Assembly: GCA_010909165.1 (NCBI GenBank)
Contig: MU008185.1
Coordinates: forward strand, 310,001 to 374,000
Source of the DNA: Anthoceros angustus
Taxonomy: Eukaryota > Streptophyta > Anthocerotopsida > Anthocerotales > Anthocerotaceae
Length of the DNA: 64,000 nucleotides
Direction: 5' to 3'
Under the pieces are notes generated by a model, which saw nothing but the letters and a program-made list of their open reading frames with translations, was not told the origin of the DNA and did no database searches. The position numbers and the translations under genes are program-made. How positions within the stretch are numbered: position 1 is the stretch's first letter; each line of letters begins with the position of its first letter. Below are positions 1 through 11,676 of this stretch, in pieces.

Positions 1-638
1 CGCTCTCTCAAAGCAACATCAAAAAACCTCTACCTATCATAAAGGAAAAAGCTTAGCTTAAGAGTCTTCAATCACACCTAAAAGTCTATTGTTCTCTGAA
101 ATAATGGATTCTTTTTCTTTCTTTTAATTGTTTTAGTAAAAATTAGAAATCCCATTTAGGAGGTGAAACTAACATGAATGTATGTTTCAAAAGGTCCCAA
201 TTATCATTTAGGGAAAAGTCCCATTTATTACATTGTAAACTAAATGGAGTTGGATGGGAGGTCCCATTTAGAGAGAAATCCCATTTATAGAGTTCCCAAT
301 TAGGGAGGGCCGACTGTAGTGAGGAAGCAATCTGAGAAAGCATGCGCAATCTTTGGAAGCAATATGAGAAAGCAACCTTTGGACTACATATGGAGACCCG
401 GACGGAGTCTTGACACCGACGGTGACCTAGTTGAGCACTAAACAGTCACTTGCAGAAGATATGCATATGCTTGTTGCGGATCATCCCGACCCACATGCAG
501 AACAACTTCGTAGGACATCTTTTCAGCATGATTGATGCCTTCAAGTTTGCAATTCCGAATCATGGCAGAAGGCTTGGCAGAATGCTTCACTTACTGCAAA
601 GTGGGAAGAAAACGATATCGGTCTAAGTAATGACATAA
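1..638. other. No gene; short imperfect repeats
   Basis: I see no supportable gene here. Positions 150-305 carry several imperfect copies of the motif TCCCATTTA, spaced about 20-60 bases apart. Positions 323-375 hold two close copies of GAAGCAAT(C/A)TGAGAAAGCA. This looks like decayed repeat sequence next to the retroelement fragments that follow. Confidence 0.4.
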
Positions 639-735
639 TCAGCATGCCTTTTCACGATTGCTGGTACCTTGGAATCCTCGGTTTGGATAAGTACAGGGGC
701 TCCGAGGCTCTTTTTGTCCTGGTGGCAACATATTA

Positions 736-963
736 TTGGAAGTTGTTTTCGAGACGGCGGACCGTGTTCGCCGTACTTTGAACTTGAGAATTTCTGGTCT
801 TGGTAATGACATTGTTGCACCACTTGTGGCTGCAAAGGAGTTTCTCAATAGGCTAGAGGTTGATGCGGTCGTTCCTCGAGCCTTCTGGCTTAGAAAGGAT
901 CCTGGTAGGAAGCGCATATTGATTATGACTTTTCACTCTATGGATCATGCCTCCAGGTTATGA
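736..963 (+). pseudogene. LINE ORF1-like fragment, copy 1
   Basis: An open frame of about 75 codons has no ATG. It contains an LNLRISGLG segment, then a VVPRAFWL segment and RKRILIMTF near the end. This spacing (NLRI-x-G, later an AHR/AFW-like position, then a basic run and an IIV-x-F-like strand) is what L1-type ORF1 RNA-binding domains show. The family call rests on pattern only. The frame ends in TGA at 961-963 and is repeated in the downstream tandem copy. Most likely it is a truncated retroelement remnant, not a host gene. Confidence 0.4.
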
Positions 964-1405
964 AGGCTAGATCTATGTTACAGATAACTCAGTTATATAT
1001 CAGTGAGGATCTTATCCATGCAATGGAAGACTAAGAAGGAGAAGTGGCTTTCTTCGTGGAGATGAATGGGTGATGTTTGGCCCTCATTCATGCAATTTCG
1101 ACATAATTGAAGATTATTTATCTTATTTAAATTTTATCTTTATATTAGTTCAGACTATTTTACCACAATCTATGTAGTTATTGTATTTCAATCCCATGAC
1201 GAAAATTCGTCCTTAGTGGAGTTAAATAAAATTCTTCTTCTTGAGGGCCCAAAAGTCTGACCAATCTAACAAGTCAATTGCACGCCTTGTGGCCCTTCCA
1301 ACTCATGATCAGCATGCCTTTTCACGATTGTCGGTACCTTGGAATCCTCGGTTTGGATAAGTACAGGGGCTCCGAGGCTCTTTTTGTCCTGGTGGCAACA
1401 TATTA

Positions 1406-1630
1406 TTGGAAGTTGTTTTGAGGCGGACCGTGTTCGTGTTCGTGCTGAACTTGAGAATTTCTGGTCTTGGTAATGACATTGTTGCACCACTTGTGGCTGC
1501 AAAGGAGTTTCTCAATAGGCTAGAGGTTGATGCGGTCGTTCCTCGAGCCTTCTGGCTTAGAAAGGATCCTGGTAGGAAGCGCATATTGATTATGACTTTT
1601 CACTCTATGGATCATGCCTCCAGGTTATGA
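1406..1630 (+). pseudogene. LINE ORF1-like fragment, copy 2
   Basis: This is the tandem duplicate of the fragment at 736-963. From the LNLRISGLG segment to the stop the reading is identical in protein. Upstream of it the two copies differ by small indels (around 1420-1445), which alter the first 12 or so codons. The conserved part is therefore the putative RNA-binding segment. No ATG and no downstream reverse transcriptase frame are present. Confidence 0.4.
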
Positions 1631-2078
1631 AGGCTAGATCTATGTTACAGATAACTCAGTTATATATCAGTGAGGATCTTATCCATGCAATGGAAGACTA
1701 AGAAGGAGAAGTGGCTTTCTTTCGTGGAGATGAATGGGTGATGTTTGGCCCTCATTCATGCAATTTCAGTGACACTGTTGAAGATTATTTATCTTATTTA
1801 AATTTTATCTTTATATTAGTTCAGACTATTTTACCACAATCTATGTAGTTATTGTATTTCAATCCCATGACGAAAATTCGTCCTTAGTGGAGTTAAATAA
1901 AATTCTTCTTCTTCGGGGGCCCAAAAGCTGCTACAGCCAATCTAACAAGTCAATTGCACGCCTTGTGGCCCTTCCAACTCATGATACAGGAGATATTTAG
2001 ACCAACTTAACAGTTCTGCAGACTCTGCGAAAGAAAAATTCATGATCCAATGTCCCTACCCGTCCGTCCAGCGCTTCA

Positions 2079-4990
2079 TCAGCGTCTGTTCTGGATATCT
2101 TCCCTTGTGCCTTCGCTCTCCCAGGATGTTCCCTGGATAGAGATGTCTCTTAGAACGGTGTTGGAGCTAGGTCCCAGAGACCTCATCAATTCCTGGAACA
2201 TGTCATCATCCAACCCACGCCACCCATCCAGCACCAGCCTTTTGATACTGCGGTTGTTCTTCAACCCTTGGAAAAACGCCTTGGTGAACCTGGGTGAACC
2301 AAAAGGCTTCCGAAACTGAACCTGCAGCTCATGAACGGCCTTGCACTCCTCAAGGATCGTGATCAGCACAGGATATCGCATGTCGTGTCGTCCGAATGCT
2401 GCCAGTGAGATACGTTCAGTTCGGTGATGCCGCTATTTTCACGTAGAGCTCCCAATCCGCGTGAGTAGCAATCTGGGACGATGGCATTCTTGTCACCTAC
2501 TCCTAGGGTAATTACATAAACCTTCTTTTCATAATCACCCAGTGGGAGCAGGCCAGGGTTGTAGAACCCCAAATTGCTTCCAATAGGCTTGGCAGTCACC
2601 ACCTTCTCACACGTAGGCCAAGGTGTGTTTACGAGCATCGCTACACAAAGCAGCGATCATACATCGAGTTAGGCACATGCTTTTCAACCACATTAGAGAA
2701 AGAAGATAATCGCCTTAATACAGTCAAGGGAAATCAAATCTGCCTATGTTACCTTTTTCTTTTTATCACCATTTTCTCCAACAATATTACCAAGCCCACA
2801 CATTCCACACCATGTCATTAGATAAGGTCGGACCCTTCGTGGACACGCCACGACCGAACCATTCATCACTATCCGGTTTTGCCTCATAGCGGATGAATCG
2901 AGCGTCATGCATATCGATCCAACAACTTTTGTGTGCGGTGTGCAAAAAGACATGAACTCGATATAGGCATCTTCACGAAAGTGGCAACACGGTGACCAAG
3001 GGGCACGGCCGCAAGGTGTGAGGCGCGCCGGTTCCAACAGTGCGTCGATGCACACTTGCACGCCTCAAGCATGTAGGCACGCCCTCAAGGATGCACGCGT
3101 CCACACACGGCATGTGCGCCTTTTCACATTGAGTTTGGCTGCCGTTTCTTCATGCCATTCCATGGTTGCGCATCTCCGACAGATTGCCTTTTGGACAAGC
3201 CCTACACACGACATCAACAAAGAACATCTCGGATAGCAGCAACATTTTGGCGTCGTAGCTTTGACCCACGGAGGCACTCAAGCACGAGGAAAAGCGGTTC
3301 ATAAGTTCATTGTGCTTATCTCGCTTCTTTGGTCGTCTCCGTTTTGAAAAGGATCTAGAAGCTCTTACCACGCCGAGTGACTTGTGGAGTGAAGCAGGAT
3401 CTTGATTGATGCTACGCGATTCCGTTGGTTGGATAATGAGGATCGGAGTGGCGTGCGTGAAATCGTTGAGCTTTGCCCTCGCGACGGTCGAGTAGATGAG
3501 TCCGAGCAGGCGGTGGTGTTATTGAGATCCTCCTCGGATCACACATTAGCGTGGACCGCGTCAAAGTCTTCGGTTTTGGCATCTTGCAATATGTGTCATT
3601 GATGATACATGATGTATCCTCTACACTAGTACAAAAATCATGGCTCGAAACCATGAAGAGAATCAAGGACTTGCTCAAGGATCTTATGCATTGATTATAA
3701 TAATAGAAAGTACATAATATTTGTGTGAAGTAGGTGTGTTATAGGTTGTTGTAACCAAATAACCAATTAAGTAACTAATTAAATTACTTCTAGTCCTAAA
3801 AATTAAATAATTTTAATTTCTAAAAATATCAATATCATTCAACACCAAATCTGCAGACTTGGTATACTAAACAATGTGGCGGTCTGGCCGTCTGCGATTT
3901 TCAGAGCATATTAATATCACATCACCGTCTCCTTCGCAGGAGTAGCCTTCAATCTGGGCATGCCGAGTGGCCATGTTTCTTTTCTTGCAATGTGTCGCAC
4001 GAGGTAAGCACTTGAATTCATATAAGCACTTCCTCGACCAACAACCAAGCAAACAAATCTAATACGCACATATATATAAGTGCAACCAATGCTGATACTA
4101 GATTGCTGACGGAGACGATGGCACGAAGAAGGTGGCAAGCCCCAGCTTATTCAAAGCACGGTTGGAGCGAAGCACTCGAGCCAGGGCTTCCCCCAGCCCC
4201 GGCTCCACAACCTCCTGGCCTCCCGGGTTCTGAAGCACAAGCCGTGTGTATGGACTGATTGAAATCAGTTGGAGGACTGTGGGCGTCGTGAGTCCTCGCA
4301 GGATCCGGGGTTACGGTGACACAACGCCCTGGGCTATGATTTTCTGACGAAGGAATACGAGCGTCGCCCCACTACGTTTTCAATGTCGTCATGGGACTCC
4401 CCTTCTTCTTGATGGGCAACCCACGCAAAGTCATGATGCCACACCAAAGCTTCGAGCAATGGAGTGATGAACATGGGCACTGACTGCTGTGGCTTCCGGG
4501 GCACCTCATCTCCGATTCTAAGCCTGGTGATTGTGGTGGTGTGCCTCAGGGCCCCTGCGATCAGCGCGGCTCCCTCCTCGTCCATGCCTGTATCGCCAAT
4601 CCAGAGAGCGCGGAGCGTGGACGAGTTGGTGAGGATGTTGGCCAAGTGTTGCGCCCCGATCGCGACAGCATTCCCGATGTGGTGCCATTGCCATTGCGTC
4701 GAAGGGCGGCAGCGGTGTCACCCAGTCTTTGTGCACTCAATCCCACATATTGCACGGTACCCAGGAATTCAAAGGAGCGACAAGATCTCTTGATGACGGC
4801 AGTCAGCGCCTGCCTGGAGGCTGTTGTCGCCCCAAAGCCCACGTAGCCACACAAATCCAGCTTTCGCAGCCCATGGTTGTGTTGCGAGCCGGATAAGAGC
4901 TCCAACGCCTCTACCTGCCTCACGCTGTAGCCCATCAAACCCTGAGGGCTCAAAAGAACCTTCCTCAGCGTGCGGTTCGAGACTTCACAT
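2079..4990 (-). pseudogene. Broken LRR-family gene, left copy
   Basis: Two blocks on the minus strand match the LRR-type protein at the right end of the window. The 5' block (about 4990 to 4110) reads TLRKVLL, then SVRQVEALELLSG, and continues in shifting frames. It contains a NILTNSSTLRALWIGDTGMD repeat and SITRL-type LRR strands. The 3' block (about 2485 to 2079) resumes at RGLGALREN and runs through KPFGSPRFTKAFFQG, RLVLDGW and GTSWE. The N-terminal module present in the right-hand copy is missing, several frameshifts separate the parts, and about 1.6 kb of unrelated sequence splits the gene. The repeats look like ribonuclease-inhibitor-type LRRs. The family is otherwise unknown to me. Confidence 0.6.
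2486..4113. other. Candidate insertion splitting the LRR gene
   Basis: The right-hand LRR copy is continuous across the point where the left copy is interrupted. A 9-base direct repeat, GACGATGGC, sits at both borders (2477-2485 and 4114-4122) and could be a target-site duplication. The 1.63-kb interior has no convincing ORF, is AT-rich at about 3690-3860, and shows no terminal inverted repeats at these borders. It could be a decayed transposon, or the flanking blocks could simply have rearranged. Confidence 0.3.
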
Positions 4991-5427
4991 CACGCCATTT
5001 GATGAATACAGAGCCACTCTTCAGGGGTTGAGCAACGTCCGTATGAAGTCTCGAGTGACCAGGCGATCTCATCATCAGGCACACTGGAGAACCCTGTTGT
5101 GGCAGTTGGTGTCCAGTGAATTCCGCAACAACCCAATCACAAGTAAGCTTTGAGCTTTGGCATTGCATACTGTCAGTCCATCAACTTGGTACGCAAATTC
5201 ATCATCAAAGGCCCAGCAAAGGAATCGATTGCGATTCGAAAGGCAGTAGCAGGAGCTGGGTTGGACGCTCCCCTGTCCCTGAGGTTTCAGAGTCTATCCA
5301 CTGGCCCTCAAGGTTGGCGTTTCCCCCAATTCCATACTAATTCCAAATGTATGGAGGTGCTTCCAAATGTATGGAGGTCCTGTTCGTTTTCCTTAGTCGA
5401 CAACGTTCTTGCACAAACTGTCAGCGT
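4991..5427. other. Spacer, no gene seen
   Basis: This lies between the truncated LRR relic and the 3' end of the PEPCK-like gene. Open frames on the plus strand here are antisense to the last exon of that gene or lack any recognisable content. A short repeat, CCAAATGTATGGAGGT, occurs twice at about 5343-5380. The part next to 5427 is probably 3' UTR of the minus-strand gene. Confidence 0.3.
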
Positions 5428-7850
5428 TCAAAGAGCTATTCCTTCCGGGAGGTTAGGGAAAGTGGTGGACACGAAGTCCTTGTACTTTTTCTTCAGGGCT
5501 TCAACTGTATGACAGAGAAAGCAACCCAGTTTTTAGTGAGGCAGCTGCCTGTAGAAAGGGCCATGAAAAAAAATTGCAATAAAAGGCTTTTACCCGCGGC
5601 TTCAGATGGCTTCTTTCCCGTACTCTTGGGAAGCTTCTCTGAAGCTGTGGATGTGACCAACTTGAACAGCTCTGCGTCTGCACACGAGAAGTTACCTGAG
5701 CTTCTGATGGCTAAGTTCATAATGCACTGTCCCAAGGTCGGGATTTACCTGCTAAGACCTTGTCACCGTCATGTGCGTTGACAAGAAAAGGAGAGGCTCC
5801 TGAGCTCACCAGCTGACAAGCACACAACCACAGCAGGTTGTATCAGAATCGTTGTTGTCATCTAGAGTAGGTAGGGTCTGAATGCACATATCGAGGATGT
5901 ACCTGAGACAGGAACTTCTCAGCTAGAGTCACAGCATCCACCGAAGCTGGTCCTAATTGATAGGCAGGACTGAATGAGCTTCCATTGTACCCAGCAAGGA
6001 AGTGATACACAGCCTGGGATGGCTGAACCTTGGACACACTAGGAACTGCCCCAGAGCTGCACGAGTGGTCAAGAAATGTCCGCACAGATTAACTTACGGC
6101 CAGTACAAGATTCAAGAGCTTGCCTGAGTGATGCTTACCTGTCTGCAGTCAGAATAACGACGGAAGCTGGATTCTTATATACATTTGGGCGTTCAGACGA
6201 GGGCTCAAACAATCTTGCCACTCCATCAGAGCTCCATGCCACTCCTAAATCCTTTGACACAGCAGCCTTCAACAGTGATGGGCTGCTCTTCACTATATCC
6301 TCAGGTGCAAAGAGCAGGATAGTGGAGTCCCCCTGAACAAGTAGCCTGTCCATATCATGAACAAGCCACTGAAGTTGGAATGTAAAACAGTCTACATGCT
6401 GCAAAGTGAGGACCAAAAACTTGCCGCGACAAACTCACCGAGCTGCTAGAGGCACAGCTCCCCGTTCCAGAATTGCTGCGCCAGCCAATGCCGAGAGCAC
6501 AGCCTTAACAGCTCGCGAGTCAGTGTAAGCCGACCCAACCAAGAGGGCAGTTGAGGTCTCAAAGTCTGCTGCAAGGAACTCTGCCTTCTCTGGTAGCCCA
6601 AGTTGTCCCAGAGATTGTGAACTGTCGATGCCAAGGGCAAGCTGATCAGAGACTATGCCAAGCTCAGACTAATCAGAGACTACTTCCAGGAAAGACTACG
6701 GAATCCTGAAGTAACAACACGTCCAACCCCCAAAAACCAACGAAGGAAATGCAATTGTTGCAAATTCACGAAAGGAGATGCACACCGATAATGGGATGCC
6801 ACGAGGACAGTGATTGGGAAAGCTTCAAATGACACCACCCGAGTAGGAGTTGGCAGTAGGATGCTTCGGAGATACAGAGAAACAGAAGGGTCATCGGCTA
6901 TTGTGCGTATTTTTGCATCTGATATTGGAGACGATCCCACAGCTCCATCATGCACATACAGCTTTGAGGCAGCCCCCAGATGCAATGTTACCTGCCCAAG
7001 AGCTCAGATTCTTCAGCCTTGAAAGTTTCAGCACACAAACATGTAAAGTGCAAGAACACTCACTTCTTTGTACAACCGGCTGAACTGTCCTTTGGTTATC
7101 TCAACAGCACCTGCAGCTCGATTTCCTGCTACAAATACGCCAGCGCCAGATTTCTCTTCTGCACCACATTGGCCAACTGATAAGCACCCACAGACAAACA
7201 TATCCTGCTCTAATGTAGAAATCAGCACTGAGATAGCATGGACTCCTCTCCAGAGCTGAAACGATTGCAAGCATTGCCGCAGATGAACAGAAACGAAACG
7301 GAAACCAAAACCTGGTACAGCAGCCCCATGCTTCTTCAACTCCGCATCTTTGAGATTGCGATAAGCCTCCCCAGATGGTGGCACTCCAGCTGCTGCAAGA
7401 GCCCAATTCAGAGCATAGCTAACCCCTGGACCCTCCCTGAAGAGATTGTGAAGGAAGTCAAGACCCCATCCACCAAGCAGTCAACAGATGATGCAAGAGG
7501 ATCCACCAATCAAGAGCAGCCCAGTCCACACCTGGGGAAAACAATCTCCTGTTCCGGCTCATCAGCTGTTGCCACTGCAGCTGAGCTTCCCCACTGTGCA
7601 GATGCAGCATCACCACAACACACCAGGCTGTAGTGAAACCTAATCCGAGCCTTCGTGCCCACAAACGATTTGCACCCACCAGCTGATTGCGGCAGACACG
7701 GATCCTCACCTGCCGAAATTGATGCTCCCACGCCTTGTGGCCTTGTACAGGTCCAGATGAAGCAGCTGGGGAACAGTGAGATCCCAGCGACCTCCGTACT
7801 GCAGCGGCAGCAGCCCTGGCCACCAATCTGCTGGCGTTCGCCCTCCCCAT
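5428..7850 (-). CDS. PEPCK-like family protein, probably non-catalytic
   Basis: A gene of about eleven exons on the minus strand. Readable segments in order: WDLTVPQLLHLDLYK, DEPEQEIVFPREGPGVSYAL, PPSGEAYRNLKDAEL, GAGVFVAGNRAAGAVEIT, HLGAASKLYVHDGAVGSSP, RTIADDPSVSLYLRSI, EKAEFLAADFETSTALL, LLVQGDSTILLFAPED, VVILTADR, PSVSKVQPSQAVYHFLAGY, then the C-terminus ALKKKYKDFVSTTFPNLPEG before TGA. The VVILTAD...PSVSKVQ...YHFLAGY block matches the C-terminal part of ATP-dependent PEP carboxykinase. The kinase P-loop (GLSGTGKTTLS in true enzymes) and the TFSACFG block after YHFL are absent, so catalysis is doubtful. An ATG at 7850 opens an Ala/Arg-rich, transit-peptide-like stretch, but its frame differs from the downstream domain frame. 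The start and one junction (about 6670-6790) are therefore unresolved. Confidence 0.65.
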
Positions 7851-8205
7851 TCTGGAACCCAACAAATCCGCGGAAGCGGGGGTCGATCCGCAGATGGGAG
7901 AGGGCCGTTGTGTGGCAATGGGGATGGGAAATAAGTGACAGGCCAGAAGCCAGACTAAGACGGTATTAACACGGGATTAAAAGCCTCGTACATATGTTTG
8001 CAATGTGGAAGGGCGAGGAGGGAAAGGTGGCAAGATCGATGCACAACCAGCACCTTGTGCTCATGAACCTTAAGTGCGCAAGTTTCCGAGTGGACACGCC
8101 CATGTATGGTGATCCGGCCATGGCCAGCTGCTGCACTTGGGCACCCATTTCCTGGCAGCGCCAGCTTGGCAGCAACCTTAAATAGAACAGCATAGGAACA
8201 GCAGG
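7851..8205. promoter_or_regulatory. Shared bidirectional promoter region
   Basis: About 355 bases separate the divergent PEPCK-like gene and the conserved plastid-protein gene. This must contain both promoters and 5' UTRs. I can name no specific TATA box or operator with confidence. Divergence from a short spacer suggests shared regulation, which is inference. Confidence 0.4.
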
Positions 8206-11200
8206 ATGCAGATTTCGGGATGCCCGGGCTGGCAGGTGCTGAGATCTGCACCACCTGCGGGTTGGTCAAGCGGGTCTTGTAGCTCATGCCTGATACGGTC
8301 TCAAGTTATCCAGGGTTTGCAGGTGTCTCGTGGGTTGTGCGCATTGCCTGCAAGGATCATTCCAGTAGGGAGGTTCGGGCGGAGAAGCCGTGGTGGCCGT
8401 AGTGGAATAAGGCTCTCTTTCGGGAGTCAAGGCAGGTGTGCACAACACGGATTCTTGGGGTTGATTCTGCACGGGACTCCGGAGCCCGGAGGCAGGAGGA
8501 GGCCTGCATTCAAATGCAGAGCCGATAGCAGTGGAGGCCTGACGTCGGGCCTGAATCTTGTAAATAGGATCGAGACAGATTCGCTGCCCCCTTCTTTGCG
8601 AGACAGCTGTATGCAAGCCATTGATGACCTTGGAAGAAGAGTTACTGTAGGGGATGTGGCTGCGAGAACTGGTCTGAAAGTCACCCAAGCTCAAAGTGCC
8701 TTACAAGCTCTTGCTGCAGATTCTGGAGGGTTTCTGGAGGTATGCTGGGGTGGAACTTCTTTCTGGGCCTGTTGGGTGAGCTGGGCTCTTCGGTGCAGTC
8801 TGTGGTCCATGAGGGAGTGCATGAGGATGGTAACCATGTGTTTTGTCTCCATTCCTCAGGTCTCAGATGAAGGTGATGTTCTTTATTGCTTTCCAAAGGA
8901 ATATCGGTCCAATCTCACTGCCAAGTCGCTGAAAATAAGATTGGAGCCCACATTCCAGAAAGTACAGGTACCTAGCGTGGATTGACGGAGCTGGTTTAAC
9001 ATTGGATCACAGCGTCCTCTGGCACTGCTCTCAGACGTGTTTGCCAAACGCCGTCTGTTTGTTCAGGAAGTAGGATCATATTTGGTGCGTGTGACATTTG
9101 GAACAACTCTCTTGGCTTCCATTGTGCTCGTGTACAGTGCTATTGTAGTTCTCATCTCTTCCGCCCGGAGGTATGATCAAGGTTCTACTGAAAGGCAATG
9201 AATGTTAGCAGTCCCTTCTTCCCAGGGTTAGTCGAGCCTCGTCTCAAGGATAGAACTGACAAGACCTGAATCTGAAGTTCTGAATTGCTAGTTGTTGCTC
9301 TGGCAGTGGTGACCTGTTTAATTTTGCATCTGGCAGTGATGATGACAGTAGAAGCAACCGGGGATATGGTGCCCAGAGATCATCTGGTCCTGGGTTCACA
9401 ATGTTTATCAGCCCTGCGGATTTGTTCTGGTATGTAGTGCCCATTTGCAATTCTTGTTGGATGTGTGCTTGGCAGATTGTAAGCCAGCGGCGACTTGGCT
9501 TGCTCTGGAAGCCTGATACGCTCAGTGCAGGTATTGGGACCCATATTACTACAGACGGAGGAGAACGAGGACAAATGGTGGTTTGAACTTCTTTGAATCT
9601 GTAAGTAAGCTGCTGTTTCTCTCTCCCGTGCTCTTTAGAATAACGGTTTATGGCAATCTTATAAGTTTCTTTGAACTTGTTGCAGGTATTTTCTTTTGTT
9701 TTTGGGGACGAGGATCCAAATGAAGGATTAGAAGATCAGCGATGGAGAGCAGTAAGTTCATGTGGAGATCCTAGCTTGTGTTATTTGAGTGGAAATCCTA
9801 CCCTGTGCTGTTCTGATCAACCACGCATGCGTCTGTCAATAGCATCCTTCTGGTGGGAATGCTGGATTCTCCTATGAGATCAAGGCATGTTGTTAAGATT
9901 TATGTTTTAACGTAGATCTGATATGAGGCTCTGCAGATTGGAGATCTTATTACCACCAAGGGCGGTGTAGTTACTGCAGAGGAGTTGGCTCCGTTTCTGA
10001 ATGTTCCCCCACTACGCAACGATAATGAAGTATGTTGCTCTTTGGCAGAAGTAGTAGACGTCCTTTATCTACTTCTGGCAGCAAAGGCAATAGCACGCTG
10101 TTCTTCGTTTGTGTGTGCCAGATGTGATGTACGAGAACGGTCACTTGGGATCTTGATTGTGCAGAATGATGAATCCTATGTATTGCCTGTTCTCTTGCGA
10201 TTTGATGGGCAACCAGAAGTGGATGACAAGGTTAAATACATTCCCTGAAACTACAAGCCCTGGCAGTTTGCAAATATCAGCCAGTTACTTGTGCCTGTTT
10301 GCTGAGGAGTATCTTTCTCTGTTGCAGGGGAACATTCTTTATCGCTTCCCATCCTTGCAACGGTCAGGTGTAGATTGGCTGGGTCGGAGAGCGCATCAAA
10401 AGATGGTCGGATATTTTGCGGAGAAGCGTTTGAACTTTAGGTATATCTGAAGTTTCGAAAGCTCACTGGAAGTTGACCTGTTTGTTACTCGGAAGGTGTG
10501 AAGTTCCTGAAATCTATACATGCTTTGAAGAAGAAGCTACCAGCGCTAGTGCTACCCTTTCTTCTCCTGAAGATGTTCTTCTGGCTGCAACTGTGCATTC
10601 AGCAAGGCTAACGCAATGGAGAGAGCAATGGTTATTGGTCTTGGTGGAGTCAACATGCTTGGAGTTATTATTCTGAGCAGTATGCTGAAGTGAGTAACTA
10701 CCAGGTGTCTAAATCAGCTGCTCAGCTCAGCTGTGATTCGAAGCTCAAGTGCTTTTACGGTTGAAGGGTGTTTTCCCCGTCTGTAAGGAGGACATCTTTC
10801 TGATCTGGCTACCTGTGGATGTGTTTCTGGCAGAGACTATACGCTCGTGGGCCATTTAGGTGGAGCCACCGGCTTCATCCCATTCGTGTCAAGAATCCTA
10901 CCACTTCTACAGGTGGGCAATCTGACATTGGGAGGTGTGAATGCGGCACTCGGTTTGAAGTCTTCTTTTCGATGACCAGTGGCAATGCATTTCAACAGGT
11001 GTACACAGCCGCATTCTTTGCCATTCCAGCATTCCGATGGCTTGTTCTACAGCAGAAGAATCTGCGAATCGAGGAACGAAACCGTGCTCGCATGGAAAGG
11101 GCTATAACATTGGACCGTGCTGATCCTGCTTTGCTTAAAAAGGTGCTGGATGACTCCACTCTGTGTGTGTGTGTGTGTCTCCTTCAATGTGGACTCGCAG

Positions 11201-11403
11201 AATTTGTCTTTAACATCTTGCTTTGTCAGATCAAGAGTGCACGTGAGTCTGCGAATCGGACAGTGATAAACAAAGAACGGATCATCTATTCGACCGAGAA
11301 GGACTTCTCTGAGCAGGACTACGAGGCTCAGGAATGGGAGAGGCAACTGAGAGAAAGGCAAGCTCAACAGGCCACCCAGGTCAGGAAAGCTGAATCCAGC
11401 TGA
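8206..11403 (+). CDS. Conserved plastid membrane protein (green lineage)
   Basis: A thirteen-exon gene: 8206-8739, 8860-8967, 9067-9170, 9307-9429, 9531-9600, 9686-9751, 9937-10029, 10165-10230, 10328-10440, 10603-10689, 10834-10912, 10999-11142, 11230-11403. All use GT/AG and keep frame. The Arg/Ser/Gly-rich N-terminus resembles a chloroplast transit peptide. A winged-helix-like segment (RRVTVGDVAARTGLKV) leads to DEGDVLYCFPKEYR, then a membrane segment (RVTFGTTLLASIVLVYSAIV), FWYWDPYYYRRRR, VFSFVFGDEDPNEGLED, a second domain with DESYVLPVLLRFDGQPEVD and GNILYRFPSLQR, two more hydrophobic segments (MVIGLGGVNMLGVIIL; YTAAFFAIPAFRWLV) and a charged tail. I recognise the family as conserved in plants and algae; its function is not established to my knowledge. 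It is complete. Its last exon is duplicated at 12934-13105. Confidence 0.85.
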
Positions 11404-11676
11404 AAGCTATACGTCATAATCTCTTGTACAGTTGCAAGAGACCGCAGATGGGCATCTCTCTCCCAAAATCGTACATAGGGACACGTCAGTGTAATTCCAG
11501 ACTGTACTGTACACCTCTTTCTGTCGGATTGTCGGGAAGTGCATTGCAGTGTCCAGATTCAAGATTCCCGATGCAGTGGATACAGCCCACCGAAAAACAG
11601 ATTCCTCACCACCACAAGACCTGTCCACTTACAAGCTCCTCTCATCCTACTCGCTGCTTCAGTCTAGAATTCAGAC

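Larger units (their letters stand above)
639..1983 (+). mobile_element. Two tandem copies of a LINE-like fragment
   Basis: Two near-identical units of about 670 bases lie head to tail: 639-1308 and 1309-1983. Each contains a short ORF resembling part of a LINE ORF1 protein, then about 280 bases of non-coding sequence ending in GTTAAATAAAATTCTTCTTCTT at about 1222-1242 and 1892-1913. Non-LTR retrotransposons commonly end in a short simple-repeat tail instead of poly(A), and related TTC-ended sequences recur near 59 kb. The copies differ by small indels and a few substitutions. No reverse transcriptase region lies between the ORF1-like segment and the tail, so these are either internally deleted copies or a non-autonomous derivative. 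Confidence 0.55.

Noticed and set aside
5347-5781. Plus-strand 144-codon frame
   Set aside because: It is antisense to the last exons of the PEPCK-like gene, whose splice sites and C-terminus are consistent.
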